Shown here: piece by piece, positions 10,809 through 21,044 of the stretch
Layout: each line of letters begins with the position of its first letter
Numbering within the stretch: position 1 is the stretch's first letter
Source: Megascapheus bottae
Taxonomy: Eukaryota; Chordata; Mammalia; Rodentia; Geomyidae
Direction of reading: 5' to 3'
NCBI GenBank assembly: GCA_024803745.1
Contig: JANJXV010000188.1
Location: forward strand, 62,001-126,000
DNA length: 64,000 nt
Program-made: the position numbers and the translations under genes
The notes under the pieces: generated by a model
Told to the model about the DNA's origin: nothing
The model's input: the letters and a program-made list of their open reading frames with translations, nothing else
The model's database searches: none

Positions 10809-11118
10809 TCTCAGTTGGTATTGTTCTAAAACGTTACTTAGAAACTGAGATTGCCCACAGATCTAGGTCAATCCAAAGAAAACTAATTTATTAAATGGCT
10901 AATTTGCTAAAAGTCAAATAACTAGGAGGTAATTTGCTGGAAATCCATTTGCTGAGTCATCAGATGACTGGATGGCTAATTCACCGAGAATTGACAAAGC
11001 TGCAGCTGTGGGGAGGAAGTGGCTAGCAGTGCTGCCAGAGCAAGACACACCTGTAGAAGTCAATCAGGAATGAAGAGAGAGTAAGGCACATGCCTCTAAA
11101 ACAAAAGGGGCCTTAACT
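10809..11118. other. Single-copy DNA with AATTTGCT-like repeats
   Basis: Contains loosely repeated phrases (ggctaatttgct, ggtaatttgctgg, ccatttgctgag, ggctaattcacc) between 10896 and 10985, a degenerate short tandem array. Otherwise featureless. Confidence 0.4.
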
Positions 11119-11335
11119 GCATGGGCACATGTGGCTCACACTTGTAATCCTAGCTGCTCAGGAGTCTGAGATCTGATGGTCAAGGTTCAAACTCAGCTCA
11201 TGAAGAAAAGTCTGTGAGACTTTTATCTGCAGTGAGCCAGCAAAAAGCCAGAAGTGGCACTGTGGCTCAAGTGGTAGAGCACTAGCTCTGAGCACAAGCA
11301 GCTCAGGGACAGTATACAGACACTGAAATCAAGCC
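11119..11335 (+). mobile_element. Type B composite SINE, sense
   Basis: cacttgtaatcctagctgct and caggagtctgagatctgatg in the head, then aagccagaagtggcactgtg and gctcaagtggtagagcacta in the ID-like unit, with an A-rich tail. Confidence 0.93.
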
Positions 11336-11415
11336 AAATGAATATAAAATATGAAAAGATTTTTTATTAAAAAAGCCCAACTCCACACTTAGGCAATGCC
11401 TGTGAGTTTGATGAG

Positions 11416-11612
11416 ATTTTTTTGTCAATCCTGGGGCTTGAACTCAAGTCCTGACCACTGTCCTTGGTCTTGCTCAAGGCTAATAGTCTGCCACTTGGGC
11501 TACATCACCACTTCCGGCTTTTTCTGTATAGGTGGCATCAAGGAACGAATCCGGGTCATCGTGCATGCTAGGCAGTACTCTCCCATGAGCCCAAACTCCC
11601 TGCTCCCTTGAA
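11416..11612 (-). mobile_element. Type A dimeric SINE, antisense
   Basis: T-run, then caatcctggggcttgaactc, ccacttccggctttttctgt, and gcatgctaggcagtactctc. The head B box is mutated. Confidence 0.9.
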
Positions 11613-11686
11613 GAGATTTTATACTCAGATTTTATTCTCATCTAAGTTGTGTGGGAGTCAAATAATTATAATACAGCAGTGATGAA

Positions 11687-11805
11687 GCCAGGCACCAGCT
11701 TGGCTCATACCAATGAGTAGTCAGTCCTACTCAGGAAGCTGAGGATCAAGGTTCAAAATCAACCAGGGTAGAAAAGTCTGGGAGACTGTTATCTTTACTC
11801 TTGAC
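11687..11805 (+). mobile_element. Type B SINE fragment (head only), sense
   Basis: agccaggcaccagcttggct to gagactgttatctttact; the ID-like half is missing. Confidence 0.75.
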
Positions 11806-12627
11806 CCAGCAACATTGTATTCATAAACTGTTCAGTGGTAACTCCTTTGTACTTCCTAATAAAATAAACTATCTCAATTTTGCAGTCATCATTCTGTACT
11901 GATAGTTCCTCAAATTCTTGGTTTTCACTATCACTATCACCTGTGTTGTGACCAGTTGGCCATGCCAATGGGACGAGTCCTTACTAAAAGAGTTAAAGAA
12001 TAGACCCCTCCCCTTCAGTGAACACTTTCCATTGACTTTACCCATCTCCTCAAACTGTACTTCCCAGCAGCCTGCTCCCAGCCCCACTCCCAGACTGCAA
12101 GGATGAGAAGAATGTGCATCTTTTCCTCCACTGATGACCAGAAAGCATTTTAGCTTCCTTATATGATCTCCTCACCCGACTCCTTAGCACAGAGTCCCTC
12201 TATCACATCTGTACTGAGTAGAGGGTAAGGAGTATACAAATGGTTTGAACAAATCACAGATGTCATCTGGGTTGGGATGAATATTGATCTGATCAACCAG
12301 GCCTGCCTCACTCTGAGGAGAGTGGCAGATCACCCTTCTGTATAGAAGGAAAAGGCCTTGATGAAAGCTGCTCTTTCTCCTGTGTATTCATTTTCTGATA
12401 CCAGAGAGTCACTGTATATTTCCAGCAATACCAACATACAAACTGCATCATGCAGATAACTTGGAGTTGACTAATGTTGGCCTAGCATACTAAGGTCCAG
12501 AATTTGGATTTTAAAGGGGAGAGAGTGATTGCTTACTGATGTGAGGCTAAAAATGGAAGTAAACTAAATACTACGAAACAATGATAAACCTAAAATGCCA
12601 TCTTCCAAATAAAAACCCCATGTAGAC
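11806..12627. other. Mostly single-copy DNA; carries one copy of a local direct repeat
   Basis: The segment 12196-12262 recurs in diverged form at 13203-13269. No other feature was recognised. Confidence 0.5.
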
Positions 12628-12736
12628 CTTCCTTTCTTCTTTCCTTCCTTCCTTTCTTTCTCTCCTTTCTTTCCTTCCTTCCCTTCCCTTCTCCTCCCTC
12701 CCTCTCCCCCCTCTCTCTTTTTCTTTCTTTCTTTCT

Positions 12737-12779
<43 letters not shown>

Positions 12780-12858
12780 CTTTCTTTCTTTCGTTCTTTC
12801 TTTCTTTCTTTCTTTCTTCCTTTCTTTCTTTCTCTCTTTCTTTTTCTTCCTTTCTTTC
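12628..12858. repeat. (CTTT)n/(CCTT)n polypyrimidine tract
   Basis: About 230 bp of CTTT, CCTT and CCCT units with few purines. It ends directly at the tail side of the antisense SINE to its right. Confidence 0.97.
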
Positions 12859-13066
12859 CGTGCCAGTACTGGGCTTGAGCTCAGGGCCTTATGCGCTCAG
12901 CCTTTCTTCTCAAGGCTGGTCTCTACCGCTTGATCCACACCTCTACTTCTGGCTTCTAGGTGGTTAATGGGAGATTTGTCTGCCTGCACTGGCTTCAAAC
13001 CTCAGTCTTCAGAACTCAGCCTCCTGAGTATCTATGATTACAGGTGTAAGTCACCAGCAGGTAGCT
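12859..13066 (-). mobile_element. Type B composite SINE, antisense
   Basis: ccgtgccagtactgggcttg, then cgcttgatccacacctctac, then cagcctcctgagtatctatg and acaggtgtaagtcaccagca. Confidence 0.88.
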
Positions 13067-13627
13067 TCAAAGGAAAGACAGGATAGAGTAGAACTAAAGG
13101 TAAACAAGTGAGTTTTGAATCAAGAACAAGGAGAGACCAGGATGGATCAAGACATGACTGCAAAGACGTACAAAATGAGAGTGGTGTGTGCTGGTTCTGT
13201 AGTTCCTCTGTATCATCTGTACTGAGCATAGGGCAGGGAGTATACAAATTGTTTGAACAAATCACTGATGCGTAGGATTTATTTAGCTGAGCCCTCTCTT
13301 CCTGTGTGGGACTAGACTTGCATGTTGACTCTCTATCTCTTGGTGATAGGGCTATAGCAGGACTATTTCCAATGAAATCAAAAGGTTTCATTACCTCAGA
13401 CTGGTCATGTCCTCAGAGGCTGAGGACATTTTAATAATTGCCAGACTCTGGATGTTTCAATAATACTTCCAGATCCCTGCGATAGTCATCTAACAAAATT
13501 CAAAAAAAAAGCACATAATAACTTTTAAAGCAGTTTTAAATATTAAAATAACTAATGATTGCAGGAATGTGTGCATGTGTTTATGTGTAATCATTAGATA
13601 TGGTATACACACATATTACTATAAAGA
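13067..13627. other. Mostly single-copy DNA; second copy of the local direct repeat
   Basis: Contains 13203-13269, similar to 12196-12262. The two are separated by about 1 kb that includes the CTTT tract and a SINE. Confidence 0.5.
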
Positions 13628-13812
13628 AATGTACTCAGGAGGCTGAGATTGGAGGAGCATCAATCAAAGCCAGCCCAGACAGGAGTTGGTGAGACTCGTA
13701 TCTTCAATTAAACAAAGTTAGAAGTGGAACTGTTGCTTAATTGGTAGAGTGTTAGCCTTGAACAAAAAAGCTCAGGGATATCACCCAGGCCCTAAATTCA
13801 AGCCCTAGGATT
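13628..13812 (+). mobile_element. Type B composite SINE, sense, 5'-truncated
   Basis: Starts at tactcaggaggctgagattg within the B1-like head, continues through the ID-like unit (gttgcttaattggtagagtg) and ends ttcaagccctaggattag. Confidence 0.85.
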
Positions 13813-14037
13813 AGTACAGAAATAGAAAGAAAGAAATATGCATAGATGGTGAAGTCAAACACTATACAATGCCAAAGCATTCTTGTCTTGAGTAGTCTCT
13901 TAGCTTAGCTCAATCCATGTTTTATGTTTAGCCATATTATTAATTATGTACATGGTCATATATACCTATGAATACGTTTGAATATATATGTTTTTTAGGC
14001 TTAGCTTCCATATGTGAGTGAAAACATAGGATACAGA

Positions 14038-14053
14038 AAGAGAGAGAGAGAGA

Positions 14054-14117
<64 letters not shown>
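14038..14117. repeat. (AG)n microsatellite
   Basis: About 80 bp of near-perfect GA dinucleotides with one ggg interruption. Confidence 0.97.
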
Positions 14118-14118
<1 letters not shown>

Positions 14119-14165
14119 GCTTGCCTTAACTCAAGATGAGAAGGGGAGGGAGGGGAGAATGAAAT

Positions 14166-14384
14166 AAGCCATGCTGTAGTAGCTCACATCTGTAATCCTA
14201 TTTACTCAGGAGGCTGAGATCTGAAGATCACGATTCAAAGCTAGCTTGGGCAGAAAATTCTGTTATTTCCAATGAACCACCAAAAAGCTGGAAGTAGAGT
14301 GGATCAGTGGTTGAGCACTAGCCTTGAGTATAAAGCTTTATGGACAGTGCCAAGACCCTGAGTTCAAGCCCCAGGAGTAACACT
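14166..14384 (+). mobile_element. Type B composite SINE, sense
   Basis: cacatctgtaatcctattta in the head, aagctggaagtagagtggat at the ID-like unit, and ttcaagccccaggagtaaca at the end. The purine tract begins exactly where the A-tail would be. Confidence 0.9.
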
Positions 14385-14537
14385 AAGAAGAAGGAGGAGG
14401 AGGAGGAGGAGGAGGATGAGGAGAAGGAGGAGGAGGAGGGGGAAGAGGAGGAGGGGGAAAAGAAGAAAAAGAAGAAGAAGAAGAAGAAGAAGAAGAAGAA
14501 GAAGAAGAAGAAGAAGAAGAAGAAGAAGAAGAAGAAA
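14385..14537. repeat. (AGG)n/(AAG)n purine tract
   Basis: GGA-type units then pure AAG from about 14470 to 14537 (more than 20 repeats). The Glu/Lys-rich and Leu-rich frames across it are artefacts of the repeat. It is a long homopurine strand with triplex-forming potential. Confidence 0.97.
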
Positions 14538-15149
14538 CAGCTCAGAACTGCAACACATTTAAAGTGTATATATTAAAATACCACATAGAAATTCAGTGAA
14601 AGCTGTTGACAAGTAAGGGGGGGAAGGGTAAGAGGGAAGAGAAATCAACTCTGTAGATGGGTGGGAACAACTGTCAGGGTTTGGAATGGCAGGGAGGATA
14701 AAGGAGGCTGAATACTGTCTAAAGAGATTATTTGCAACTGTGAAAATGAGATAAGGAAGTCTGTTGTGCCTGATACTTTGTAGAGGGTAGAGGTTAAGGG
14801 AATGTGACAGGGTGAGATTGACTGGGATAATGTAAAGAAATGTAACAAGGAAATCAGTTCCTCTTGTAGAATTCATAGACGGTCATGAAAATTAAAATAA
14901 AATGCAAAAGGATTATTTTACATCTTAAAATCAACTACTAGTATTTTCTTGTGTACATTTTCCAAAATATGCATATAACTAAGTGTGAACATATGTTAAG
15001 AATTTTAGTTATATATTATATGTTAGCATTTTTAATTCCTTCTTTTAAAAAATACGTATAAGAAGTATATCACTTATCCTCTTACTATTTTCAATTAAAA
15101 CCATGAATTGGAGTGTTCTTTTTGTGTAAACAGTTCTTTCTTAAAATAA
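14538..15149. other. AT-rich single-copy DNA
   Basis: The left half is G/A-rich (an aagggggggaagggt run near 14610), the right half AT-rich. It might include decayed L1 3' sequence, but no family call is possible. Confidence 0.35.
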
Positions 15150-15670
15150 AAAAATGAACAACAAAAAAATCCCAAACACTGAGTGGCATTTCAGTGTGTG
15201 GAGCTATTGAGCCAAATTTTGTTTAAATGTTTATGAGAGTTCTCATTGATATACTTGACAATACTCGATGCTGTCAATCTTCTTAAACTGTGATTTCCTG
15301 GTTGGTGTAAAACAATATTTCATTATACTTTTAATATAGAATTTCTTAATGGCTAATGAAGTTTAGTACATCTTCCTATGTTTAGTGAACACTTATCCAT
15401 TCTTTCATTGCCAAGTACCTGTTCAAGTGTCTTCCCATTTTTCTATTGCTCTTCTTGACTATAGTAGATATTTATAGACTCTTGATTCAACCCCTTTAAA
15501 TCTATATATGAGTTTTATATGAAATATATGAATATTAAAATATATGGATACAATTACATATGATATGATTTTTTTAGTTTGCAATTTGATTTTGATTCTC
15601 TCTTAATAGTATCTTTTTCCATATGTTTTTTATTGTAATTCATAGAAGGGTTACATATCTTTTGAAGTAT
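15150..15670 (-). mobile_element. Ancient L1, antisense, 3' portion of ORF2
   Basis: The order gtgatttcctggttggtgta, aatttcttaatggctaatga, catctt, tccattctttcattgccaag and agtgtcttcccatttttcta follows the antisense of the L1 ORF2 C-terminal region. Many indels and stops show great age. It is the first piece of a dismembered element continuing to about 19.93 kb. Confidence 0.65.
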
Positions 15671-15885
15671 AAGAATCCTCCTGGGAGTTTAGCCTAAGTG
15701 GTAGAGTGCTTGCCTAGCATGCACAAATCCATGGGTTTGATTCCTTGGTACCACATACAGAGAAAAAGCCAGAAGTGGTACTGTGGCTCATGTGGTAGAG
15801 CACTAGCCTTAAGAAAGCTCAAGGACAGTACCTAGGCCATGAATTCAAGCCCCAGGACTGACAAGAATAAAGAAAAAGAACCCTC
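15671..15885 (+). mobile_element. Type A dimeric SINE, sense, with TSD
   Basis: Flanked by aagaatcctc (15671-15680) and aagaaccctc (15876-15885), matching at 9 of 10. The tRNA-like head keeps an A-box-like stretch and a gtttgattcc B box with one change. It interrupts the ancient antisense L1. Confidence 0.93.
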
Positions 15886-16150
15886 AACTTTACTCACCTC
15901 TCATTGAGTAATGCTTTCCTCAATACTTGATGCCCTTAGGAAAATGATCATTTTTTCATATTTTGAGAAGGGAAAAACTATCCCATATGCTATGATTTAA
16001 TTTTTGAGTTATTATTCAATCCAGCTGTATTTGCTCTTTCTGTGACTGCTCAATGTGGTGAATAATTTACTCATTTTTCCTAAATGTTTATCTAGTTGAC
16101 CTAGCACCATAAAAAAGCCTATCATTAAAATTTTGTTAATTAAACCAGCT
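15886..16150 (-). mobile_element. Ancient L1, antisense, second piece
   Basis: The gaagggaaaaactatcccat segment and gttgacctagcaccat fit the antisense L1 ORF2 stretch that lies next to the first piece, so the SINE split a continuous element. Confidence 0.5.
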
Positions 16151-16159
16151 ACTTTATTT

Positions 16160-16226
16160 GGTGTTGGGGATTCAACTCAAGGTCTCATGCATTCTAATCA
16201 TGTACTCTGCCTCTCAGCTCCACTGT
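16160..16226 (-). mobile_element. ID-like tRNA-Ala SINE fragment, antisense
   Basis: ggtgttggggattcaactca then gcattctaatcatgtactct and cagctcc: the reverse complement of an ID head without the second unit. Confidence 0.55.
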
Positions 16227-16272
16227 AGCCTCAGGTTTTAAAAATGATACATTATAAAACCCAAAAGAACTC

Positions 16273-16455
16273 AGGCTGGAAGCGTGGACTAGTGGTAGAG
16301 TGCTTGCCTACCATGCACGAAGCCCTGGGTTCAATTCCTTGGTACCACATACAAAAAAAATGCTGGAAAGTGGTTCTGTGGCTCAAGTGGTTGAGCACTA
16401 GCACTAGAGAATTCCTAAAGACAGTTTTAGCCTCAGGACTGGCAAAAAAAGTTTC
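16273..16455 (+). mobile_element. Type A dimeric SINE, sense
   Basis: gtggactagtggtagagtgc and gggttcaattccttggtacc in the head (B box with one change), then the second unit (ggttctgtggctcaagtggt) and an A7 tail. Confidence 0.92.
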
Positions 16456-16459
16456 TTTA

Positions 16460-16700
16460 GGCTGGGTGCAGTGGCTCAAGCCTGTAATCCTAACTACTCA
16501 GGAGGCTGAGATCTGAGGATCAAGATTCAAAGCCAGCCTAGGCACAAAATGACCTGCGATTAACCTCTAGAAAAAGGGAAGTGGGGCTGGACTCAAGGGT
16601 AGGGTGTTAGGTAGGCTAATGCCCTACCCTTGAGCTGAAGAGCTCAGGGACAATGCCCAGACTCAGGGGTAGGATGGTAGCCTTGAGCTGAAGAGCTTCT
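16460..16700 (+). mobile_element. Type B composite SINE, sense, internally duplicated
   Basis: Head is ggctgggtgcagtggctcaa. The ID-like unit is rearranged: a segment beginning actcaagggtaggg (about 16591) recurs as actcaggggtagga (16661), and both copies run into cttgagctgaagagct. An exact 10-bp inverted repeat lies within the first copy (16595-16604 and 16622-16631). Confidence 0.88.
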
Positions 16701-16704
16701 TAAA

Positions 16705-17800
16705 ATAGTTACTGTCATTTTCTGGATGCAGAGAAGGCATTTGACAAAATACAACATCCATTCATGTTGAAAGCACTAGAAAAAATAGGAATAAGAGGTA
16801 CATTCCTTAAAATAATTAAAGCCACTGGCACTCATAGGCACAGGCAAAAGATTCCTGAACAGAATCCCAGGGTCACAACAGATTGGAGAGAGACTCAATA
16901 AATGGGACTACCTCAAAATAAAAAGTTTCTGCACAGATAAAAGCATAGACACTAAAGTAGAGAGACAGCCAACCAACTAGGAAAAGATATTTACCAATAA
17001 TACATCAGACAAATACTTAATATCCAGTATCTACAGGGAACTCAAGAAACTAATCCCTCCCAAACCCAACAAACCATTCACTAAATGAGCAAGGGAACTA
17101 AAGAGAGACTTATCAGAAGAAGAGATTAAAATGGCAGAAAAGCATATGAGAAAATGTTCATCATCCATGGTCATAAAGGAAATGCAAATAAAAACAACCT
17201 TAAGATATCACCTTACCCCAACAAGTATGGCCAAGATTTTGAACTCAGACAATGAGAGATGCTGGCAGGGTTGTGGAGAAAAAGGAACCCTACTGAACTG
17301 CTGGTGGGATTGGAAGCTAGATCAGCCACTCTGGAAAGAAATTTGGAGGTTTCTTAAAGAACTGAAAATAGACCTTCCCTACGATCCCGCCATACCAGTC
17401 CTCGGCATCTATCGTGAACATCATAACCCAAGATATGATAAGGACACCTGCTCAGCTATGTTCATCTCTGCACTATTCACAATAGCCAGGAGATGGAAAC
17501 AATCCAGATGCCCCTACTGCAGATGAATGGATACAGAAAATGTGGTATATATATACAATGGAATTCTACATAGCCAACATACAAGATAAAATAATGGCAT
17601 TTTCAGGGAAGTGGATGAATCTAGAGCGAATCATGTTGAGTGATACAAGTCAAGACCTAAGGAACAAAAGGAGCATGGTATACTGAATATGTGGCTATTG
17701 GATCCAAACAGCACAAGAGTGAGGACTCAATATTTGTGTACCCAGTGCTATGGACATGGTACTGGAAATAAAAACACAACCACATAGACATAAAAATTTA
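16705..17800 (+). mobile_element. L1, sense, internally deleted ORF2 remnant
   Basis: Reads the reverse transcriptase motif [12 protein letters not shown] from about 16719, then jumps near 16833-16837 to the C-terminal region (KWDYLKIKSFC) in another frame. It continues through RYHLTPTSMA, CWQGCGEKGTLL and LPYDPAIPVLG to the MFISALFTIA region, with about the last 150 bp being decayed 3' sequence. In-frame stops occur, for example just before EKIF and within FTK*A. It is dead and roughly 1.1 kb. It lies inside, and opposite to, the ancient antisense L1. Confidence 0.92.
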
Positions 17801-17989
17801 TGACTGCATAAACAGGTTTTATTACATAGATGAATATGTATCTATGACATACAAACCCTCAGCCTAATTTTAAATATGTTCTCAAATCTAAGTGCCAGTG
17901 ATTGTATATAGTTTCCCTTCTTGAATATTTGTTTGTTAAATATGTCATTTGAAATATGATGTAAAAATCAATATTAATAAATTCTTTAA
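17801..17989. other. AT-rich, unassigned
   Basis: Between two L1 pieces of opposite orientation. It could be 3' UTR of the sense L1 or part of the ancient element. Confidence 0.35.
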
Positions 17990-18380
17990 TTAAAATATAG
18001 TTGCAGTCAGATGTTATAATACCTCGATTTATTATTTATGGTCTAGATTTCTTTGGTTATTCAGAGTATTTTTGATGGTTTCACACAAATTTTTGTATTT
18101 GTTCTAATTTGGGGATCAGGTCATTTGTTAAATTTGCAGTAGACAGTGTGATATTGTAGCCATGATCATTCTTCTAATCCGTGGGTATGAAATATTCTTC
18201 CATTTCTGGAGCATTTTCAATTTATTTCATTAATGCTTTGTAGTTCTTTTATCATACAGTTCTGTAACCCTATTTGGTTAAATTTGTGTGTAGATTTTTT
18301 TTGTAACTATGAGATTGACGTCTTAGTTTTTAGGTTGTGTTTCAGGGAACTGATGATTAGAAGAACAATGCTATAGCTTT
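17990..18380 (-). mobile_element. Ancient L1, antisense, third piece
   Basis: gatttctttggttattcaga, gtatttttgatgg, ggagcattttcaatttattt and tttgtagttcttttatcata occur in the order expected for antisense mid-ORF2 of old L1s. Confidence 0.65.
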
Positions 18381-18812
18381 TTATTTTGTTAGTAGTGGGG
18401 CTTGAATTCAGGACCCAAGTGCTATCTCTTAGCTGTTTTGCTCAAGGCCAATACTCTACCTTTTTGAACTACAGTGTTACTTCCAGTTTTCTGAATAACT
18501 TACTTTCTGTTTTTTTTCCTTTTCTTCCTTCCCTCCCTCCCTTCCTTTTTTTCCAGTCCTGGGGCTTGAACTCAGGGCCTGAGCACTGTCCTTGGTGTTT
18601 CTCAAGGTCTAGTGCTCTACCATTTGAGCCATGCCACCACTTCCAGCTTTGTCTATATATGTGGTACCAAGGAATTGAACCTGGCCAGCACTCTTACCTC
18701 TAGTCCAAACTCCCAACCCCCCACTTCCAACTTTTGCTGTTTATATGGTTCTGAGGAATTGAAACCAGGGCTTCAGGCATGGTAGGCAAGCACTCTACCA
18801 TTAAGCCCCATT
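18381..18812 (-). mobile_element. Type A SINE, antisense, split by a second type A SINE
   Basis: Outer copy: 18381-18500 (second unit, ending acttccagttttctg) and 18722-18812 (head, ending aggcaagcactctaccatta). Inner copy: 18554-18718, ccagtcctggggcttgaact to ccaaactcccaacc, preceded by a TTCC/T-rich tail. The inner copy inserted at the link between the two units. Confidence 0.85.
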
Positions 18813-18867
18813 TTAAGTCATGAGTGACTTTCTTGGTGAAATATTAGGGGAGTTCTCCTCCTTACCT

Positions 18868-18960
18868 TTTTGAGCTGGTACTTGGCATTGAACTCAGGGC
18901 ATTCTGCTTCCTTTGGTTTGTTCTTTGGTTTTCTACCACTTGAACCACACCTCCACCCTG
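18868..18960 (-). mobile_element. SINE fragment (ID-like second unit), antisense
   Basis: ggtacttggcattgaactca then accacttgaaccacacctcc; no B1-like part follows. Confidence 0.6.
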
Positions 18961-18989
18961 CCTCTCACCCCCACTCCCTAATGGGGATT

Positions 18990-19645
18990 TCTTGTGCTTT
19001 CCTTTTCCCATACTTCCATGATTCATTTCTCAAGTGATTTAAAATTTTTATTCATATGTTCAAAGAGCAAGGGCTATTTTTGGATTTCTTTTGACTTTTT
19101 CTCTGTCCTTTATTTATTTTCTTCTCTATTTTTTTCTATCCTTCATCTTTATCCTTTCACTTTGAGTTTAATTTACCATTCTTTCCCCAACTTCTTGAGA
19201 TGGATGTTTAGATCCTTGATTCTCAGCATTTCATCCTTTTCACGAATGCATTAAATGGTAAACGTCCTCTTCTATTCATAGCGTTGACTGAATTCCATAA
19301 TTTTTCCTAGGCCAGTACCAAATATTTTCTAATTTGCATTGTATATTTTTCTTTTGGCTTTTGTACCACATAGAAATGTTTGCTTAAAATGTGATACATT
19401 TAGGAATTTTTGGTCATCTATCTTTTACTGATTCCTAGCAAACTTCTATTGATGGTAAGAAAGATAATCTGTCAGGTTTTCATGTGTTTATCATCATTGG
19501 CACTTGCTTTAGGAGTCAGTATATGATTGATTTTCATAAATTTTCTGTAATAGTCTGAGCACTTTGAACTATAGTACTATGCATATTTCAATTAGGTATG
19601 GTATGCTAAACATGCTATTTTAATGCTATTTCTAGATTTTTCTGT
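18990..19645 (-). mobile_element. Ancient L1, antisense, fourth piece
   Basis: caccaaatattttctaattt-type wording at 19315-19340, aattccataatttttcctag, tttgcttaaaatgtgataca and tttggtcatctatcttttac match the known antisense layout of the 5' half of old L1 elements. Confidence 0.6.
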
Positions 19646-19806
19646 CATCTCTGGAACTGTTTTGCTCAAGGCTGGTTCTCTACCACCTGAGCCACATCTC
19701 CACATTGGAAATAAGAGTCTCATGGACTTTTCTGCCTGGACTGGCTTCAAGCCAGATTCTCCTTTCTCAGCTCAGCTTACAGGTGTGAGCTACCATCACT
19801 AGCTTA
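19646..19806 (-). mobile_element. Type B SINE, antisense, partial
   Basis: Begins inside the second unit (gttttgctcaaggctggttc), then accacctgagccacatctcc and gcttacaggtgtgagctacc. It interrupts the ancient L1. Confidence 0.85.
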
Positions 19807-19935
19807 TGTTTGGGATTATGTGGAAAATGTCTTCTTCTTTAGTTTGGCTTTTATGCTGGAAATAAAATTCTTAGTTGAAAGTTATTTTCTTTTAACAGTA
19901 TAAATGTGTCTCCATATACCTATGTATTTATCTAC
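19807..19935 (-). mobile_element. Ancient L1, antisense, last piece
   Basis: gctggaaataaaattcttag and ttgaaagttattttctttta follow the antisense order of an old L1 5' region. Confidence 0.55.
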
Positions 19936-19961
19936 ATACCTACATATATGCATATATCTAT

Positions 19962-19993
19962 ATTCCTTTCATTGCAAATGCAATGAAAGGAAT
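19962..19993. repeat. Near-perfect palindrome, 15-bp arms, 2-bp spacer
   Basis: Arm attcctttcattgca (19962-19976), spacer aa, arm tgcaatgaaaggaat (19979-19993). The arms are exact reverse complements. Confidence 0.95.
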
Positions 19994-21044
19994 GTTATAA
20001 AAATCTAGTTAATTTCTTTGTGTGTATACTCAAAAATATACATATGTGTATGTGTGTATATATGCATAATACAAGCACTTACACCCATGTATTTCTATTA
20101 TTTCAAACATAATTTTCTGTGGACCTACTGAGAAGCTCTACCCTGCATCCCTTAGAAGATGAGATGATGTAACTCTGCATGTATGGTCCCTTTCCTTGAC
20201 TGTCTGCTGACTCAGGTGCATGTGGAGCTCTAAATTGCCAGTGGGAGTTTCAACTTCCCATGTGTCTGGCAGAAAAAATTCTTTCTTAGTAATTATGAGC
20301 TCCATACCAGCCGAGTTCCACATGGTATGAACTAAAAGCAACTATTTTGTGTTTAGTAGCTGGGTAAATATCTGCCCAGTGAGTTTATGGACCCTGGCTA
20401 ACTGTGAAATGGATTAAGGCAGAAAGTCCATGTATTACTCACTTTCCATCAGCCCCAACTTTGATGGGTGAATTACAAGGGTGTCTGGATCCTTAGGGAC
20501 TACTATCAGCTTAGGCAGTTCCCAGAAATCCCTGACAAGCTTCTGCATGGACCATTGGCTCCAAGTCTGTAGGGCCTCTTAGGAGATGTGGAAGGGGAAG
20601 TTGCACTATATCTTCAGTCAGCTTCCTAGGATTCTTCCAGTGCAGGACCTGGATCACCTTATGCCCATCCTTGTCTGTAATATAGCCAAGCGCTGGAAAT
20701 TAAAAGGGAGGCAAAGGAAGACTCAGAATGACTTGGGAATTCAAGTCAGATTTATCAGATTCATCCAGGTCTACCACCATAGCCCGATTCAGAGGGCCAA
20801 ATCTTAATTATGATACTAACTCAACCACTACTTATGTCTCTGAATCAACAAATTCAGCAAACTATTGTTTGCCTCATAACTGCACAGCCTTTGAAAAGGT
20901 GAAACAGAATGAGAATGCTGTTTCTGATGACAGCTGACATCATAAAACACAAGAGCAGTTATTAGTATACAAAAATAAGAAGGCTAAAGGATGCATACAA
21001 TGGCAATGCCAGTGGTGGGATAATATCCTTTCTTAAAAAGTTCA
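19994..21044. other. Single-copy DNA, no feature seen
   Basis: About 1 kb without a recognised repeat or exon. Two overlapping frames of about 70 codons at 20586-20937 look like chance frames. Confidence 0.45.

Noticed and set aside
14340..14576. Lys/Glu-rich frame and its Leu-rich antisense
   Set aside because: Both are translations of the AAG/AGG microsatellite.
17131..17526. 131-codon frame as a possible gene
   Set aside because: It is the L1 ORF2 C-terminus with broken upstream frames.
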